A stretch of DNA of 64,000 nt, from NCBI RefSeq assembly GCF_003491325.1, contig NZ_CP022881.1, forward strand, positions 744,001 through 808,000, written 5' to 3'. The notes beneath the pieces were generated by a model that was not told the DNA's origin, did not search any database, and saw nothing but the letters and a program-made list of their open reading frames with translations. Shown one piece after another: positions 31,078 through 40,366 of this stretch. How positions within the stretch are numbered: the first letter of the stretch is position 1; each line of letters begins with the position of its first letter. The stretch is from Staphylococcus sp. M0911. GTDB taxonomy: Bacteria; Bacillota; Bacilli; Staphylococcales; Staphylococcaceae. Position numbers and translations under genes: made by a program.

Positions 31078-33105
31078 CTAAATTAATTGTTGTTTTATTT
31101 GTTTTAAAAATTGCTTTTCCAGTATGGTTTTAAATTCCTGTGGATTTTGCATAAAATCATCTAAGTTTTCCAAATGATCGCTAAGTGTTTCTGATATTGT
31201 ACTAACTAGTTTTGTCATGATTGCATCTTCTGGAATAAACATACTTAACATATATTTAATTAAATGATTGTCATTTTGAACATTACTCAACACTATTGGT
31301 TCTTCCAAGGTCGTAATAAGGATACTAGGTTGTTTAAACATAGCATCTTTCATATGTGGAATTGCAATAGGGTAGGGTTGTAATATCCAACTTGGATTTT
31401 CCTCTAACCGCTGTTGTAATTGTTCAGCGAATGACTGACCATCTTCAATGATATGTTGACTTACTAAGTAATCAGCTAAATGTTGTTTCCAATTTTTAAC
31501 TGATTTATATTCTATTTTCACTGAATCAACTAATTTTAAACCTGCGCGCATGGTTTCTAAAATATCTTCTGAGGATGCTTTTTGAGTCTCCACATCTTTC
31601 TCTTTTACCACCTGATGTGATTCTTTGGTATTTAAAAATGACGCCACATAACCGATATCTGAATCAGGAAGTAGGGGATTCACTGTTAAAAATGGTCTAT
31701 CGATATCTAAATTAACTGTCGATATTATGCCATCATAACTAGATAAATCTAATACATTTAAATCACTTACAGATGCTTGGGTAATACGTTCAATTTCACT
31801 AAATACTTGTTCAAGACGAGTTGCTAATAAACGACTAGTCCCAATACCGCTACTACAAACAACTAGAATGTTTAGAAATTGATGTCCTTGATTTTTGATA
31901 GATCCTCCAAAATGAAGCACGATAAAGGCGACTTCACTTTCAGGGAATATCAAATCTGGCCAAACGATGCGTAACGCCTTACTCACATTATCAAATAGTC
32001 TTGGATATTTGTACTTAATCATATCGGTTAACGGGTTGTAAGTTTCAATATTTGATTCTAAGCGATTGATAGCTGGATTAATATGCAATGATAAACCATT
32101 TATTAAAGTATCTTTATCATCAAAGTATTGCCCTGAAATCTCTTCTACTGACTGTACAAAAGATTTAATTTTTTGTTCGCTTTTTTTATCTTCAAATAAT
32201 GAATCTTTAGTATCTTTACGTTTTGAACCGCGCAAATGAATGGTAATAAATGTGATTTCAGCTTGGTTAAATTGAACATCGTATAAGTATTCTAAATGTT
32301 TGGCGATTTCACTAGCAATTTCATGTTCAAACGTATCTTTTACAGATTGATAAATGTCATCATTAAGTGATACATATTCGTTGTTTTGCATTCTTGTAAT
32401 ACTTAAAACGATATGAACAGTTAGTGTTAAATAGCTAGATTCAGTCAATGAATAGGGAAGTTGCCCTAAATAATCCATTAAAATTCTCTCAACTTTAAAT
32501 ATTCTATCTAAATCCACAAGTGATTGCTGAGATTGATGTAATGATTGGTAAACAAAGTGGTTTTCGATTACTGAATACATACTTGTACTATTTAAGTTAT
32601 TCACCATTAATTGACTTAAGAACTCTCTTTTTTTAGATTCAGTGCCGTTTAAAATAACACCTTCGCCACGTTTACGTGTTAATGATAATTGATATAATGA
32701 TAAATCTTGTTCTAATTCATCTAGCAATTTGGTTAACGACTGAATGGATACGCCAATTTCTTGAGCTAGACTATATTGTTTAACAGCATGCTTAGACTGT
32801 ATAAGAGCATATAGAATAATAACTTTTTGCTCTTCTACTGATAAATCGAGCGTTTGCTGCTGAGTCATTTCAAGTTTTAATGCTTGAATATTTTGGTTAA
32901 GTCCTTTTAAGCGTATTCCTTTTTTATTTACACGTTCTAATTCTATAGAGAAAGTATCAATATAAGATTCAACATGTTTTAATTCTCTATGAATAGTACG
33001 AGAGGACACTGCCAGTTGCTGAGCAATGTCGTATATAGTGACATATTGACCGTGATACTTGATTAATAGTTCTATAATCTCTTTTTCACGTGTACTCAAT
33101 AACAT
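31078..33105 (-). CDS. mtlR: Mannitol operon activator MtlR (PRD-containing)
   Basis: This 675-residue DeoR/BglG-type activator has an N-terminal helix-turn-helix pair (about 1-110), two PTS regulation domains with conserved histidines (TVHIVLS and TIHLRGS regions), an EIIB-like domain (VVCSSGIGTS near 415) and a C-terminal EIIA-like domain with IPHMKDA. Phosphorylation through the PTS tunes its activity. A longer frame starts at 33120, but that ATG is part of the GGAGGA ribosome site. The ATG at 33105, seven bases after it, is correct. It sits between mtlA and mtlF in the operon. Confidence 0.93.
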   Translation of the reverse strand: MLLSTREKEIIELLIKYHGQYVTIYDIAQQLAVSSRTIHRELKHVESYIDTFSIELERVNKKGIRLKGLNQNIQALKLEMTQQQTLDLSVEEQKVIILYALIQSKHAVKQYSLAQEIGVSIQSLTKLLDELEQDLSLYQLSLTRKRGEGVILNGTESKKREFLSQLMVNNLNSTSMYSVIENHFVYQSLHQSQQSLVDLDRIFKVERILMDYLGQLPYSLTESSYLTLTVHIVLSITRMQNNEYVSLNDDIYQSVKDTFEHEIASEIAKHLEYLYDVQFNQAEITFITIHLRGSKRKDTKDSLFEDKKSEQKIKSFVQSVEEISGQYFDDKDTLINGLSLHINPAINRLESNIETYNPLTDMIKYKYPRLFDNVSKALRIVWPDLIFPESEVAFIVLHFGGSIKNQGHQFLNILVVCSSGIGTSRLLATRLEQVFSEIERITQASVSDLNVLDLSSYDGIISTVNLDIDRPFLTVNPLLPDSDIGYVASFLNTKESHQVVKEKDVETQKASSEDILETMRAGLKLVDSVKIEYKSVKNWKQHLADYLVSQHIIEDGQSFAEQLQQRLEENPSWILQPYPIAIPHMKDAMFKQPSILITTLEEPIVLSNVQNDNHLIKYMLSMFIPEDAIMTKLVSTISETLSDHLENLDDFMQNPQEFKTILEKQFLKQIKQQLI

Positions 33106-33137
33106 GGCGGTATCCTCCATTTAATATTTATTTAAAA

Positions 33138-34676
33138 TTATTGTTCTTCTTTTTTAAGGTTATTTAATAACTCTTCATATCTAGGTGAATTTAAGAAATT
33201 ATCAACTGAAATATGAATTGCATTTGGTACTTGTTTGATAGCACGATCAGTTAACGTTTTTTGAGTGATAACTAATTGAGCATCGTTAGGTAATTGGTTA
33301 ATAGCTGTATTTGTCACATTTACATCAGAAATGCCAGCTTTTTTAAATTTATTTCTTAACATACTAGCACCCATTGCACTAGAACCCATACCCGCATCAC
33401 AAGCAAAGATAACATGGTTAACGTTACTATAATCATGAGCATCTACATCTTCAGTATTATAGTTATCTAATAATTGATCAGCGTCGTCTTCAGTATTATT
33501 AGATTCTTCTGTTGATGTAGCACCTGCAGTTGCACTAGCTTCTTGATTATTTTCTTTACTGCTTAATTTTGAAGATACACTTGACTTTTTACCTTTAGTA
33601 GCTTCCATTTGAGCAGTAGCTGACTCTAAATCTTGTTTAGGTTCTTTTGTAAACTTAAGAATAATTGCTGAAACTGCGAATGATACTAATGTTGCTAACA
33701 CCACACCTAATAACATGTGAAGAAATTCTCCTCTAGGTGCGTTAATACAATAAACGATGAATGATCCTGGAGATGCAGGGCTTTTGAATCCGAATCCAGT
33801 TGCTTGGTATGTTGCAACGCCTGTCATACCACCTAAAATAACTGAGATGAATAACATAGGTCTCATTAATACATATGGGAAGTAAATTTCATGAATACCA
33901 CCTAAGAAGTGGATAATTCCTGCACCATATGATGTTGCTTTTGCAGTACCTTTACCAAAAATCATGTATGCAAGTAACACACCGAAACCTGGTCCAGGGT
34001 TTGATTCGATTGCGTATAAAACAGATTGACCTGCTGTAGCAGCTTGGTCTGCACCAAGTGGTGTGAATACACCATGGTTTATAGCGTTATTTAAGAATAC
34101 GATTTTAGCTGGCTCAACAATAATACTTACGATTGGTAATAAGTGAGCGTGAACTAAAGCTTCAACTGCAACAGATAAAATGTGCATGATGAATTTCATA
34201 ATTGGAGCTAAAATTTCAAAACTTAGAATTGTCATGATGAAACCTAAGATACCGGCTGAGAAGTTATTGAATAACATCTCGAAACCTTGTGGTGTTCTAG
34301 GTTGAATGATTTCATCTGTTTTCTTCATTAACCAACCAACTAATGGTCCCATAATCATAGCGCCTAATAGCATTGGTGTATCTGGTAATGCAACGATAAC
34401 CCCCATAGTTGAAGTTGCAGCGATAATACCACCACGTAATCCATGAATTAAACGACCACCACTAAATGCAATTAATAATGGAATTAAGAATTTAATCATT
34501 GGATCGGCTAATTGAGCTAAATCTTTATTTGGTAACCAACCATTGTCGATAAAAATTGCAGCGATAAATCCCCAAGCGATGAATGCACCAATATTTGGCA
34601 TAATCATACTACTAAGGAAAGAACCGAATGCTTGAACTTTACGGCCGAAACCTTTTTTCTCTTGTGTTTGTGCCAT
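33138..34676 (-). CDS. mtlA: Mannitol-specific PTS enzyme IICB MtlA
   Basis: The 512-residue membrane permease has an EIIC domain of roughly 340 residues, a flexible Ser/Glu/Asp-rich linker (about 345-410) and a C-terminal EIIB domain with phosphorylated Cys426 in IFACDAGMGSS. It imports mannitol and phosphorylates it in one step, using phosphate from MtlF. It is first in the minus-strand mtl operon. An inverted repeat resembling an MtlR operator lies about 90 bases upstream. Confidence 0.95.
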   Translation of the reverse strand: MAQTQEKKGFGRKVQAFGSFLSSMIMPNIGAFIAWGFIAAIFIDNGWLPNKDLAQLADPMIKFLIPLLIAFSGGRLIHGLRGGIIAATSTMGVIVALPDTPMLLGAMIMGPLVGWLMKKTDEIIQPRTPQGFEMLFNNFSAGILGFIMTILSFEILAPIMKFIMHILSVAVEALVHAHLLPIVSIIVEPAKIVFLNNAINHGVFTPLGADQAATAGQSVLYAIESNPGPGFGVLLAYMIFGKGTAKATSYGAGIIHFLGGIHEIYFPYVLMRPMLFISVILGGMTGVATYQATGFGFKSPASPGSFIVYCINAPRGEFLHMLLGVVLATLVSFAVSAIILKFTKEPKQDLESATAQMEATKGKKSSVSSKLSSKENNQEASATAGATSTEESNNTEDDADQLLDNYNTEDVDAHDYSNVNHVIFACDAGMGSSAMGASMLRNKFKKAGISDVNVTNTAINQLPNDAQLVITQKTLTDRAIKQVPNAIHISVDNFLNSPRYEELLNNLKKEEQ

Positions 34677-34763
34677 TTCTACACCTCTTTTTAAATTAGT
34701 ATTTTGACTATATATATTGTAAATCTAAGAAGGTCATTACTACAATAAGAACAAAATTCGAAT

Positions 34764-34784
34764 TTGTCATATAAATCGTGACAA
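34764..34784 (-). promoter_or_regulatory. Candidate MtlR operator upstream of mtlA
   Basis: TTGTCA (34764-34769) and TGACAA (34779-34784) form a perfect inverted repeat around nine bases. It resembles the TTGNCA...TGNCAA operator described for MtlR in other Firmicutes. I could not place a convincing -35/-10 pair for mtlA. The rest of 34677-34895 is AT-rich and shows nothing else I can name. Confidence 0.6.
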
Positions 34785-34895
34785 CAATAATTCTATTATA
34801 TGTAGGTAAAGAGAATGTAAATATACAGTTTGTTAACAATTAAATTCATATGCAATTTACGCTAGGAATTTTTTACAAAAAGCTTGTGAAAATAT

Positions 34896-34925
34896 TTGCA
34901 ATTGAGTAAATTGTCATTGTACAAT
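34896..34925 (+). promoter_or_regulatory. glmS promoter
   Basis: TTGCAA (34896-34901) and TACAAT (34920-34925) are 18 bp apart, giving a start near 34932, about 35 bases before the ribozyme cleavage site. Confidence 0.65.
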
Positions 34926-34963
34926 AGGTTTTAATGGAAAGGAGGATAGAAGATAAATATTAC

Positions 34964-35200
34964 AAAGCGCCTGTGCAAGTTGTTGTTATAATGCAATAAT
35001 TAAGAATTTAATTCAAATGTTGAAATTCTTATAGCTTATAAGCACATCTTGTAGACGAGGAGGATAGTGATCGAAAAGATCGGCGGATGCTATCCCGGAT
35101 GTGGCTCATTCGTTAGCTTATTAAGTAAAACAATAGGGCAACCTATTGGACAAAGTTAATAAGATCGCCAGTAAATATTATATAAAATGAAAGACGTTAG
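34964..35200 (+). ncRNA. glmS ribozyme-riboswitch (glucosamine-6-phosphate activated)
   Basis: The leader of glmS contains the hallmarks of the glmS catalytic RNA. The cleavage site lies just before GCGCCTGTGCAAGTTG (between 34966 and 34967). The pseudoknot core holds GACGAGGAGGATAGTG and the cofactor-pocket strand GATCGGCGGATGCTATCCCGG (35078-35098). A downstream P3/P4 region continues to about 35200. On binding glucosamine-6-phosphate the RNA cuts itself and the mRNA is then degraded, giving feedback on amino-sugar synthesis. The 3' boundary is approximate. Confidence 0.9.
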
Positions 35201-35205
35201 AATGC

Positions 35206-35236
35206 TAAGTGTGATAAAATATCACGCTTATTTTCA
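35206..35236 (+). other. Hairpin between glmS ribozyme and glmS start
   Basis: TAAGTGTGATA (35206-35216) pairs with TATCACGCTTA (35220-35230), with one G-U pair, followed by TTTTC. It resembles a weak terminator within the glmS leader, about 130 bases before the coding start. The remaining bases to 35363 carry the AGGA ribosome site and nothing else recognised. Confidence 0.5.
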
Positions 35237-35363
35237 AGTGGGTTCAAATACTTTTTTGTGACTTGTTGTATCGAAATAATAATGATAGAAGATTACTAAA
35301 CTAAATTATGGGTAATAAATCATTGTTACTAACGTTATTTCAATAATTGGAGGAAAAATAAAT

Positions 35364-37169
35364 ATGTGCGGAATAGTAGGATATATTGGCTACGATAATG
35401 CCAAGGAATTATTATTAAAAGGATTAGAAAAATTAGAATATAGAGGTTATGATTCAGCAGGTGTAGCTGTTGCAAATGAATCAGGTACTAAAGTATTTAA
35501 AGAAAAAGGACGTATCGCAGAATTACGAAAAGTAGCTGATAGTAGCGATATTGATGGTACTGTTGGAATCGGTCACACTCGTTGGGCAACTCACGGTGTT
35601 CCAAATTATGAAAACTCTCATCCACATCAATCAACAACTGGTCGTTTTACACTTGTACATAACGGTGTAATTGAAAACTATGAAGAATTAAGAAGTGAAT
35701 ACTTAAGCGATGTTAAGTTTGTTTCTGAGACAGATACAGAAGTTATTGTTCAATTAGTTGAATATTTCTCTAAACAAGGTTTCGAAACAGAAGACGCATT
35801 TACAAAAGTAGTCTCATTATTACATGGTTCTTATGCGTTAGGTTTGTTAGATGAAGAAGATAAAGACACAATGTTTGTTGCTAAAAACAAATCTCCATTA
35901 TTAATTGGAGTTGGTGATGGCTTTAACGTTATTGCTTCAGATGCGTTAGCAATGTTACAAGCAACAAATGAATATAAAGAAATTCATGACCATGAAATCG
36001 TTATTGTAAAACGTGACGAAGTGATTATTAAAGATGCTAATGGTCAAGTTCAAGAACGTGAAACATACACTGCTGAAATTGATGCTTCAGATGCTGAAAA
36101 AGGTGTTTATGATCACTACATGTTAAAAGAAATTCATGAACAACCAGCAGTTATGCGTCGTATTATTCAAGAATACCAAGATAATGAAGGTAACTTGAAA
36201 ATTGATGAAGATATTATCAATGATGTTTCACAAGCGGATCGTATCTATATTATTGCTGCAGGTACTAGTTATCATGCAGGATTAGTAGGTAAAGAATTCT
36301 TAGAAAAATGGTCTGGTGTTCCAACAGAAGTACATGTGGCATCTGAGTTTGTATACAACATGCCTTTATTATCTGAAAAACCACTATTCATTTATATCTC
36401 ACAATCTGGTGAAACTGCAGATAGTCGTGCAGTATTAGTTGAAACTAAAAAGTTAGGTCATAAAGCATTAACAATTACGAACGTGCCTGGTTCTACATTA
36501 TCTCGTGAAGCAGACCATACTTTATTATTACATGCTGGTCCAGAAATAGCTGTAGCTTCTACAAAAGCATATACAGCACAAATAGCAGTATTATCTATCT
36601 TAGCTCAAATCGTTGCTAAAACACATGGTCGTGAAGCGGATATCGATTTATTGAGAGAATTAGCTAAAGTGACTACTGCAATCGAAACAATCGTAGACGA
36701 TGCACCAGTAATGGAAAAAATTGCTACTGATTTCCTTGAAACAACTAGAAATGCATTCTTTATTGGTCGTACAATTGATTATAATGTCAGCCAAGAAGGT
36801 GCATTAAAACTTAAAGAAATTTCATATATTCAAGCAGAAGGCTTTGCTGGTGGGGAATTAAAACACGGTACAATTGCCTTAATTGAAGATCGTACACCAG
36901 TGATTGCACTAGCAACACAAGAAAATGTGAACTTATCTATCCGTGGTAATGTTAAAGAAGTTGCAGCACGCGGTGCAAGTACATGTATTATATCTATGGA
37001 AGGTCTAGATAAAGAAGATGATACTTACGTGATTCCTCACGTACATGAATTATTAACACCATTAGTTTCTGTAGTTGCACTACAATTGATTTCTTATTAT
37101 GCTGCATTACACAGAGATCTTGATGTTGATAAACCACGTAACTTAGCTAAATCAGTAACAGTTGAATAA
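35364..37169 (+). CDS. glmS: Glutamine-fructose-6-phosphate aminotransferase GlmS
   Basis: The 601-residue enzyme starts MCGIVGYIG with the Cys2 nucleophile of the class II glutamine amidotransferase domain (about 1-230). Two SIS isomerase domains follow, with [10 protein letters not shown] near 350 and the C-terminal [13 protein letters not shown] tail. It makes glucosamine-6-phosphate, the entry point to UDP-GlcNAc. Its mRNA leader carries the glmS ribozyme, so the product limits its own synthesis. It is monocistronic with a terminator downstream. Confidence 0.97.
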   Translation: MCGIVGYIGYDNAKELLLKGLEKLEYRGYDSAGVAVANESGTKVFKEKGRIAELRKVADSSDIDGTVGIGHTRWATHGVPNYENSHPHQSTTGRFTLVHNGVIENYEELRSEYLSDVKFVSETDTEVIVQLVEYFSKQGFETEDAFTKVVSLLHGSYALGLLDEEDKDTMFVAKNKSPLLIGVGDGFNVIASDALAMLQATNEYKEIHDHEIVIVKRDEVIIKDANGQVQERETYTAEIDASDAEKGVYDHYMLKEIHEQPAVMRRIIQEYQDNEGNLKIDEDIINDVSQADRIYIIAAGTSYHAGLVGKEFLEKWSGVPTEVHVASEFVYNMPLLSEKPLFIYISQSGETADSRAVLVETKKLGHKALTITNVPGSTLSREADHTLLLHAGPEIAVASTKAYTAQIAVLSILAQIVAKTHGREADIDLLRELAKVTTAIETIVDDAPVMEKIATDFLETTRNAFFIGRTIDYNVSQEGALKLKEISYIQAEGFAGGELKHGTIALIEDRTPVIALATQENVNLSIRGNVKEVAARGASTCIISMEGLDKEDDTYVIPHVHELLTPLVSVVALQLISYYAALHRDLDVDKPRNLAKSVTVE

Positions 37170-37207
37170 TCATTTAGATAAATTGAAATAATTATAAAAC
37201 ATACTTG

Positions 37208-37252
37208 ATAACCTCTTTTTAGTCAATATTAACTGAGAAGGGGTTATTTTTA
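37208..37252 (+). terminator. Terminator after glmS
   Basis: ATAACCTCTTTTTAGT (37208-37223) pairs with ACTGAGAAGGGGTTAT (37232-37247), with wobble pairs, and a T run follows. Confidence 0.85.
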
Positions 37253-37316
37253 TTGCACTTTTATTCAATTAATGACAAAATTTTAAGTAATATATCATTA
37301 CGTTATGGAGGATAAT

Positions 37317-38174
37317 ATGGACAACATCAAAGCGATATTTTTAGATATGGATGGTACGATTTTACATGAAGATAACAGAGCATCAGAATATACAAAAGAC
37401 GTCATTAATGCTTTAAGAGAGCATGATTATAAAGTGTTTTTAGCAACTGGACGTTCATATTCTGAAATTCATCAACTTGTTCCTGAAGGTTTTTCAGTAG
37501 ACGGTATTATTAGTTCAAATGGTACTACTGGAGAAGTAAATGATGAAAATATATATAAGCATAGTATGTCGCTCGAGTCTGTTAAGCGTATAGTGTCATT
37601 AGCACAACAGCAAAACATATACTATGAAGTATTTCCATTTGGGGAACAACGACTTGTCTTAAAAGAAGATGAGCAGTGGATAAGAAATATGATTAGCGGT
37701 GGAGATACACCACCTAATAATGTAGGGCAAAGCGAATGGGCCTCAAGACAAGAAGCACTCAAAGATAAAATTCAATGGGTAGAAACATTACCAGATAAAG
37801 ACTATTCGAAAATATATTTATTTGATACAAACTTAGATAAAATCACTCATTTCAGAGATGAATTAAAGCAAAATAAAGTGTCACTTAATATTAGTGTTTC
37901 TAACTCTTCACGTTATAATGCTGAAACGATGGCTTATAATACTGATAAAGGAACAGGTATTAAGGAAATGATTGATTACTTTAATATAAAACAAGAAGAG
38001 ACCCTTGTAATGGGTGATAGTGATAATGATAGAGCTATGTTTGAATTCGGACATTATACAGTGGCAATGAAAAATGCTCGAAGTGAGATTAAAGCATTGA
38101 CGAATGATGTGACAGAATTTACAAATGAAGAAGATGGTGCGGCTAAATATTTGGAAAAACACTTATTAGATTAA
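37317..38174 (+). CDS. Cof-type HAD-IIB hydrolase
   Basis: The 285-residue protein has the haloacid-dehalogenase motifs of the Cof/YidA subgroup: FLDMDGT at residues 8-14 with the nucleophile Asp, ATGRSYSE near 45, a C2-type cap, and VMGDSDNDRAMFE near 225 for Mg binding. These enzymes remove phosphate from small sugars or cofactors, and the substrate is unknown. The frame opens at 37305, but that codon belongs to the GGAGG ribosome site, so ATG 37317 (MDNIKAIFLD) is chosen. Confidence 0.85.
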   Translation: MDNIKAIFLDMDGTILHEDNRASEYTKDVINALREHDYKVFLATGRSYSEIHQLVPEGFSVDGIISSNGTTGEVNDENIYKHSMSLESVKRIVSLAQQQNIYYEVFPFGEQRLVLKEDEQWIRNMISGGDTPPNNVGQSEWASRQEALKDKIQWVETLPDKDYSKIYLFDTNLDKITHFRDELKQNKVSLNISVSNSSRYNAETMAYNTDKGTGIKEMIDYFNIKQEETLVMGDSDNDRAMFEFGHYTVAMKNARSEIKALTNDVTEFTNEEDGAAKYLEKHLLD

Positions 38175-38202
38175 ATTAGAATAGTGATTAGATTAATAAA
38201 AT

Positions 38203-38245
38203 AAGACGACGTTCAAAGGTTTAAAACCAATGAACGCCGTCTTTT
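38203..38245. terminator. Bidirectional terminator between HAD gene and membrane-protein gene
   Basis: AAGACGACGTTCA (38203-38215) pairs with TGAACGCCGTCTT (38231-38243) apart from one mismatch. T residues follow on the plus strand and an A-rich flank serves the minus strand. Confidence 0.8.
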
Positions 38246-38256
38246 ATAATTGTTCT

Positions 38257-39456
38257 TTATTTGTTATTAGGGTTGTTTTTATCAATTGTATCTTTTGCTG
38301 TTTTTTCTAAATCATCTTTTCTTGATGATGCTGTATTTGATAAATCTTCTTTATGTTGAGTAGCTTTATCGTTTAAGTCTTTATTAGAATCTTGAGCATT
38401 AGATTGTGTTGAGTCTTTTAAATGACTTGTATGATCATTAGCACTTTTATCAGTTTTATCTTGTAATTGACTAGATTGTGTTGATTTAGCTTTAGCATCT
38501 TTATTATTTATAGCTTTATCTTTTTTGTCTTTTTTACCTTTTTTAGAATCAGTTGTTACTTTTTCGCCACGACGTACGAAATATTGAACGATTCCCATTA
38601 ATAAAGCATAGTAAATAAATAGTGTTACTAAAATAACAATAACTTGTAAAATAACTAATAATACTTGAGCAACTGTTTGAGACATACTACCAGTTGCCAT
38701 TTGTACAAGAGTCACTAATACACGTGTGATGATAGTAATTAATAAATTGATTAATAAAATACCAATAAAGAATTTTAACCAAGTTTTATGGCCATTTTTA
38801 ATTGCTTTAAATCCTTCTTTGAAAAGTTTAATTGGTCCTTTTGTTGGGTTTTCTGCGTATGCGGCTGTGCAGTTAATAATTAACACAAAGAAGAACCAAT
38901 AAAAGATTGAAGTAATGAATCCAACAATTAAAGTTACACCAATTTGGAATGCTAGGTAAGCAGGCATTGGATTATCCATGCCGCTAATAGGTCCTTGGAC
39001 AGCATTAAATAATGGTGATAGCGCAAGGCCAATCAATTTATTTACTAAAAATAAAATGACTCCCATAATGATAAATAATACTACTGTGATTAGTGCGAGT
39101 AACACACTTTTACCATAATGACCTTTTTTAAATGAGATAAATAAATCAGTGAACTTAACTTTTTCTTTTCTAATTGCTTTTGAGATAACATTAATCGCAC
39201 CTGCAATCAATTGATAACCTAAAAAGATAAATAATAATATAACGACTAATGCAAGCCCAATAATCGGTGTAAGTAATGGTCCGACTGGTTGACCGAATTG
39301 CATCATCATTTGCAACTGCATGATTTGTTGGCCAATCATAGCCATTGCCACTCTACCGATTAAAAAGATGACGATAAAGCTTACTAATGTAAATAGTATT
39401 GCTTTAAGATTCTGAGGTTTAGCATTCTTAAATGCTAAGTTGTAATATTTAAACAA
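38257..39456 (-). CDS. Multi-pass membrane protein with long charged C-terminal tail, unknown function
   Basis: The 399-residue protein has about six to seven membrane helices in residues 1-290, then a hydrophilic tail of roughly 110 residues. The tail begins with a Lys/Asp run (KKGKKDKKDKA) and continues as low-complexity Ser, Thr, Asn, Asp, Lys and Gln. It could be disordered or exposed on one side of the membrane. I do not recognise a functional family. It is monocistronic on the minus strand with a terminator after it. A similar gene seems to sit here in S. aureus. Confidence 0.75.
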   Translation of the reverse strand: MFKYYNLAFKNAKPQNLKAILFTLVSFIVIFLIGRVAMAMIGQQIMQLQMMMQFGQPVGPLLTPIIGLALVVILLFIFLGYQLIAGAINVISKAIRKEKVKFTDLFISFKKGHYGKSVLLALITVVLFIIMGVILFLVNKLIGLALSPLFNAVQGPISGMDNPMPAYLAFQIGVTLIVGFITSIFYWFFFVLIINCTAAYAENPTKGPIKLFKEGFKAIKNGHKTWLKFFIGILLINLLITIITRVLVTLVQMATGSMSQTVAQVLLVILQVIVILVTLFIYYALLMGIVQYFVRRGEKVTTDSKKGKKDKKDKAINNKDAKAKSTQSSQLQDKTDKSANDHTSHLKDSTQSNAQDSNKDLNDKATQHKEDLSNTASSRKDDLEKTAKDTIDKNNPNNK

Positions 39457-39588
39457 ATTTTAAGCACTCCTTTTCGTTAATATAAATACAATATCAAAAA
39501 TTTGGACTTTTTCAAATTAATATCTAACATAATAGGGTATTAAGTGTTAAAATGTTCTAATGAATTGAAAATGAAAGGAGATATCATC

Positions 39589-40320
39589 ATGAAATTTGCA
39601 ATTATTACTGACGTGCATGGTAACTTTGATGCATTAGAAACTGTATTGGATGATATTGATAACAGAGAAGATATTGATAAAATTTATAATCTTGGTGACA
39701 ACATTGGAATTGGTCACGAGACAAATAAAGTATTAGATCATATATTTGATCGTGACGATATGGAAATGATTGCAGGGAATCATGATGAAGCTATTATGTC
39801 TGTTGTTAATGGCACTCCTTATCCAGATGATTTAAAAGATAAATTTTATGAACACCATCGATGGATTGCTGGCCATTTAGATGAAGAATATTATGAAGAA
39901 CTCAATCAATTACCACGTTATATCGAAAAAACAATTTGTGGAAAAAAAGTTTTATTCATTCATTATGAAATCGCTAATGATAAATTGTCATCTTCAATTG
40001 ATGAACAACCGTTTAGTCCAATCGTTAAAGATGATGAAAATGAAATGACTCAATTATTTGCGGATAAAGATGCTGATTTAATCATATTTGGTCATAACCA
40101 TCGTTTGCATATGTTTGATGACAAAAATAAAATGTATTTTAACCCAGGTGCTGTCGGATTGAACAATGGTCCACACGCTGTTTATGGTATTGTAACGATT
40201 ACTGATACAGACATTTCATTAGAAAGAGTTAAATTAGCATACGATAATGAGGAATTTTTAGAAGGATTTGAAGCTAAACAAGTACCTGCAAAAGAACTTA
40301 TATTTGAAAAATTTATGTAA
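39589..40320 (+). CDS. Metallophosphoesterase (YfcE/diadenosine phosphatase-like)
   Basis: The 243-residue calcineurin-like phosphoesterase has the motif set DVHGN (near residue 9), LGDNIG (near 37), GNHD (near 63), and FGHNHRLHMF (near 167), which together form the dinuclear metal site. The likely substrates are phosphodiesters or nucleotides, but none can be chosen from sequence. A longer frame opens at TTG-like codons from 39544. The ATG at 39589 sits eight bases after AAAGGAG and begins directly at the core domain. Confidence 0.85.
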   Translation: MKFAIITDVHGNFDALETVLDDIDNREDIDKIYNLGDNIGIGHETNKVLDHIFDRDDMEMIAGNHDEAIMSVVNGTPYPDDLKDKFYEHHRWIAGHLDEEYYEELNQLPRYIEKTICGKKVLFIHYEIANDKLSSSIDEQPFSPIVKDDENEMTQLFADKDADLIIFGHNHRLHMFDDKNKMYFNPGAVGLNNGPHAVYGIVTITDTDISLERVKLAYDNEEFLEGFEAKQVPAKELIFEKFM

Positions 40321-40322
40321 TT

Positions 40323-40363
40323 AAAAAGTTGCCCTATCAATTGAATGATGGGGCAACTTTTTA
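40323..40363. terminator. Bidirectional terminator between phosphoesterase and czrB
   Basis: AAAAGTTGCCC (40324-40334) pairs with GGGCAACTTTT at 40351-40361, inside flanking A and T tracts usable on both strands. Confidence 0.85.
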
Positions 40364-40366
40364 TTA

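Noticed and set aside
34677..34895. Possible catabolite-response (cre) element upstream of mtlA/glmS
   Set aside because: I looked for the WTGNAANCGNWNNCW pattern and found only poor partial matches without the central CG.
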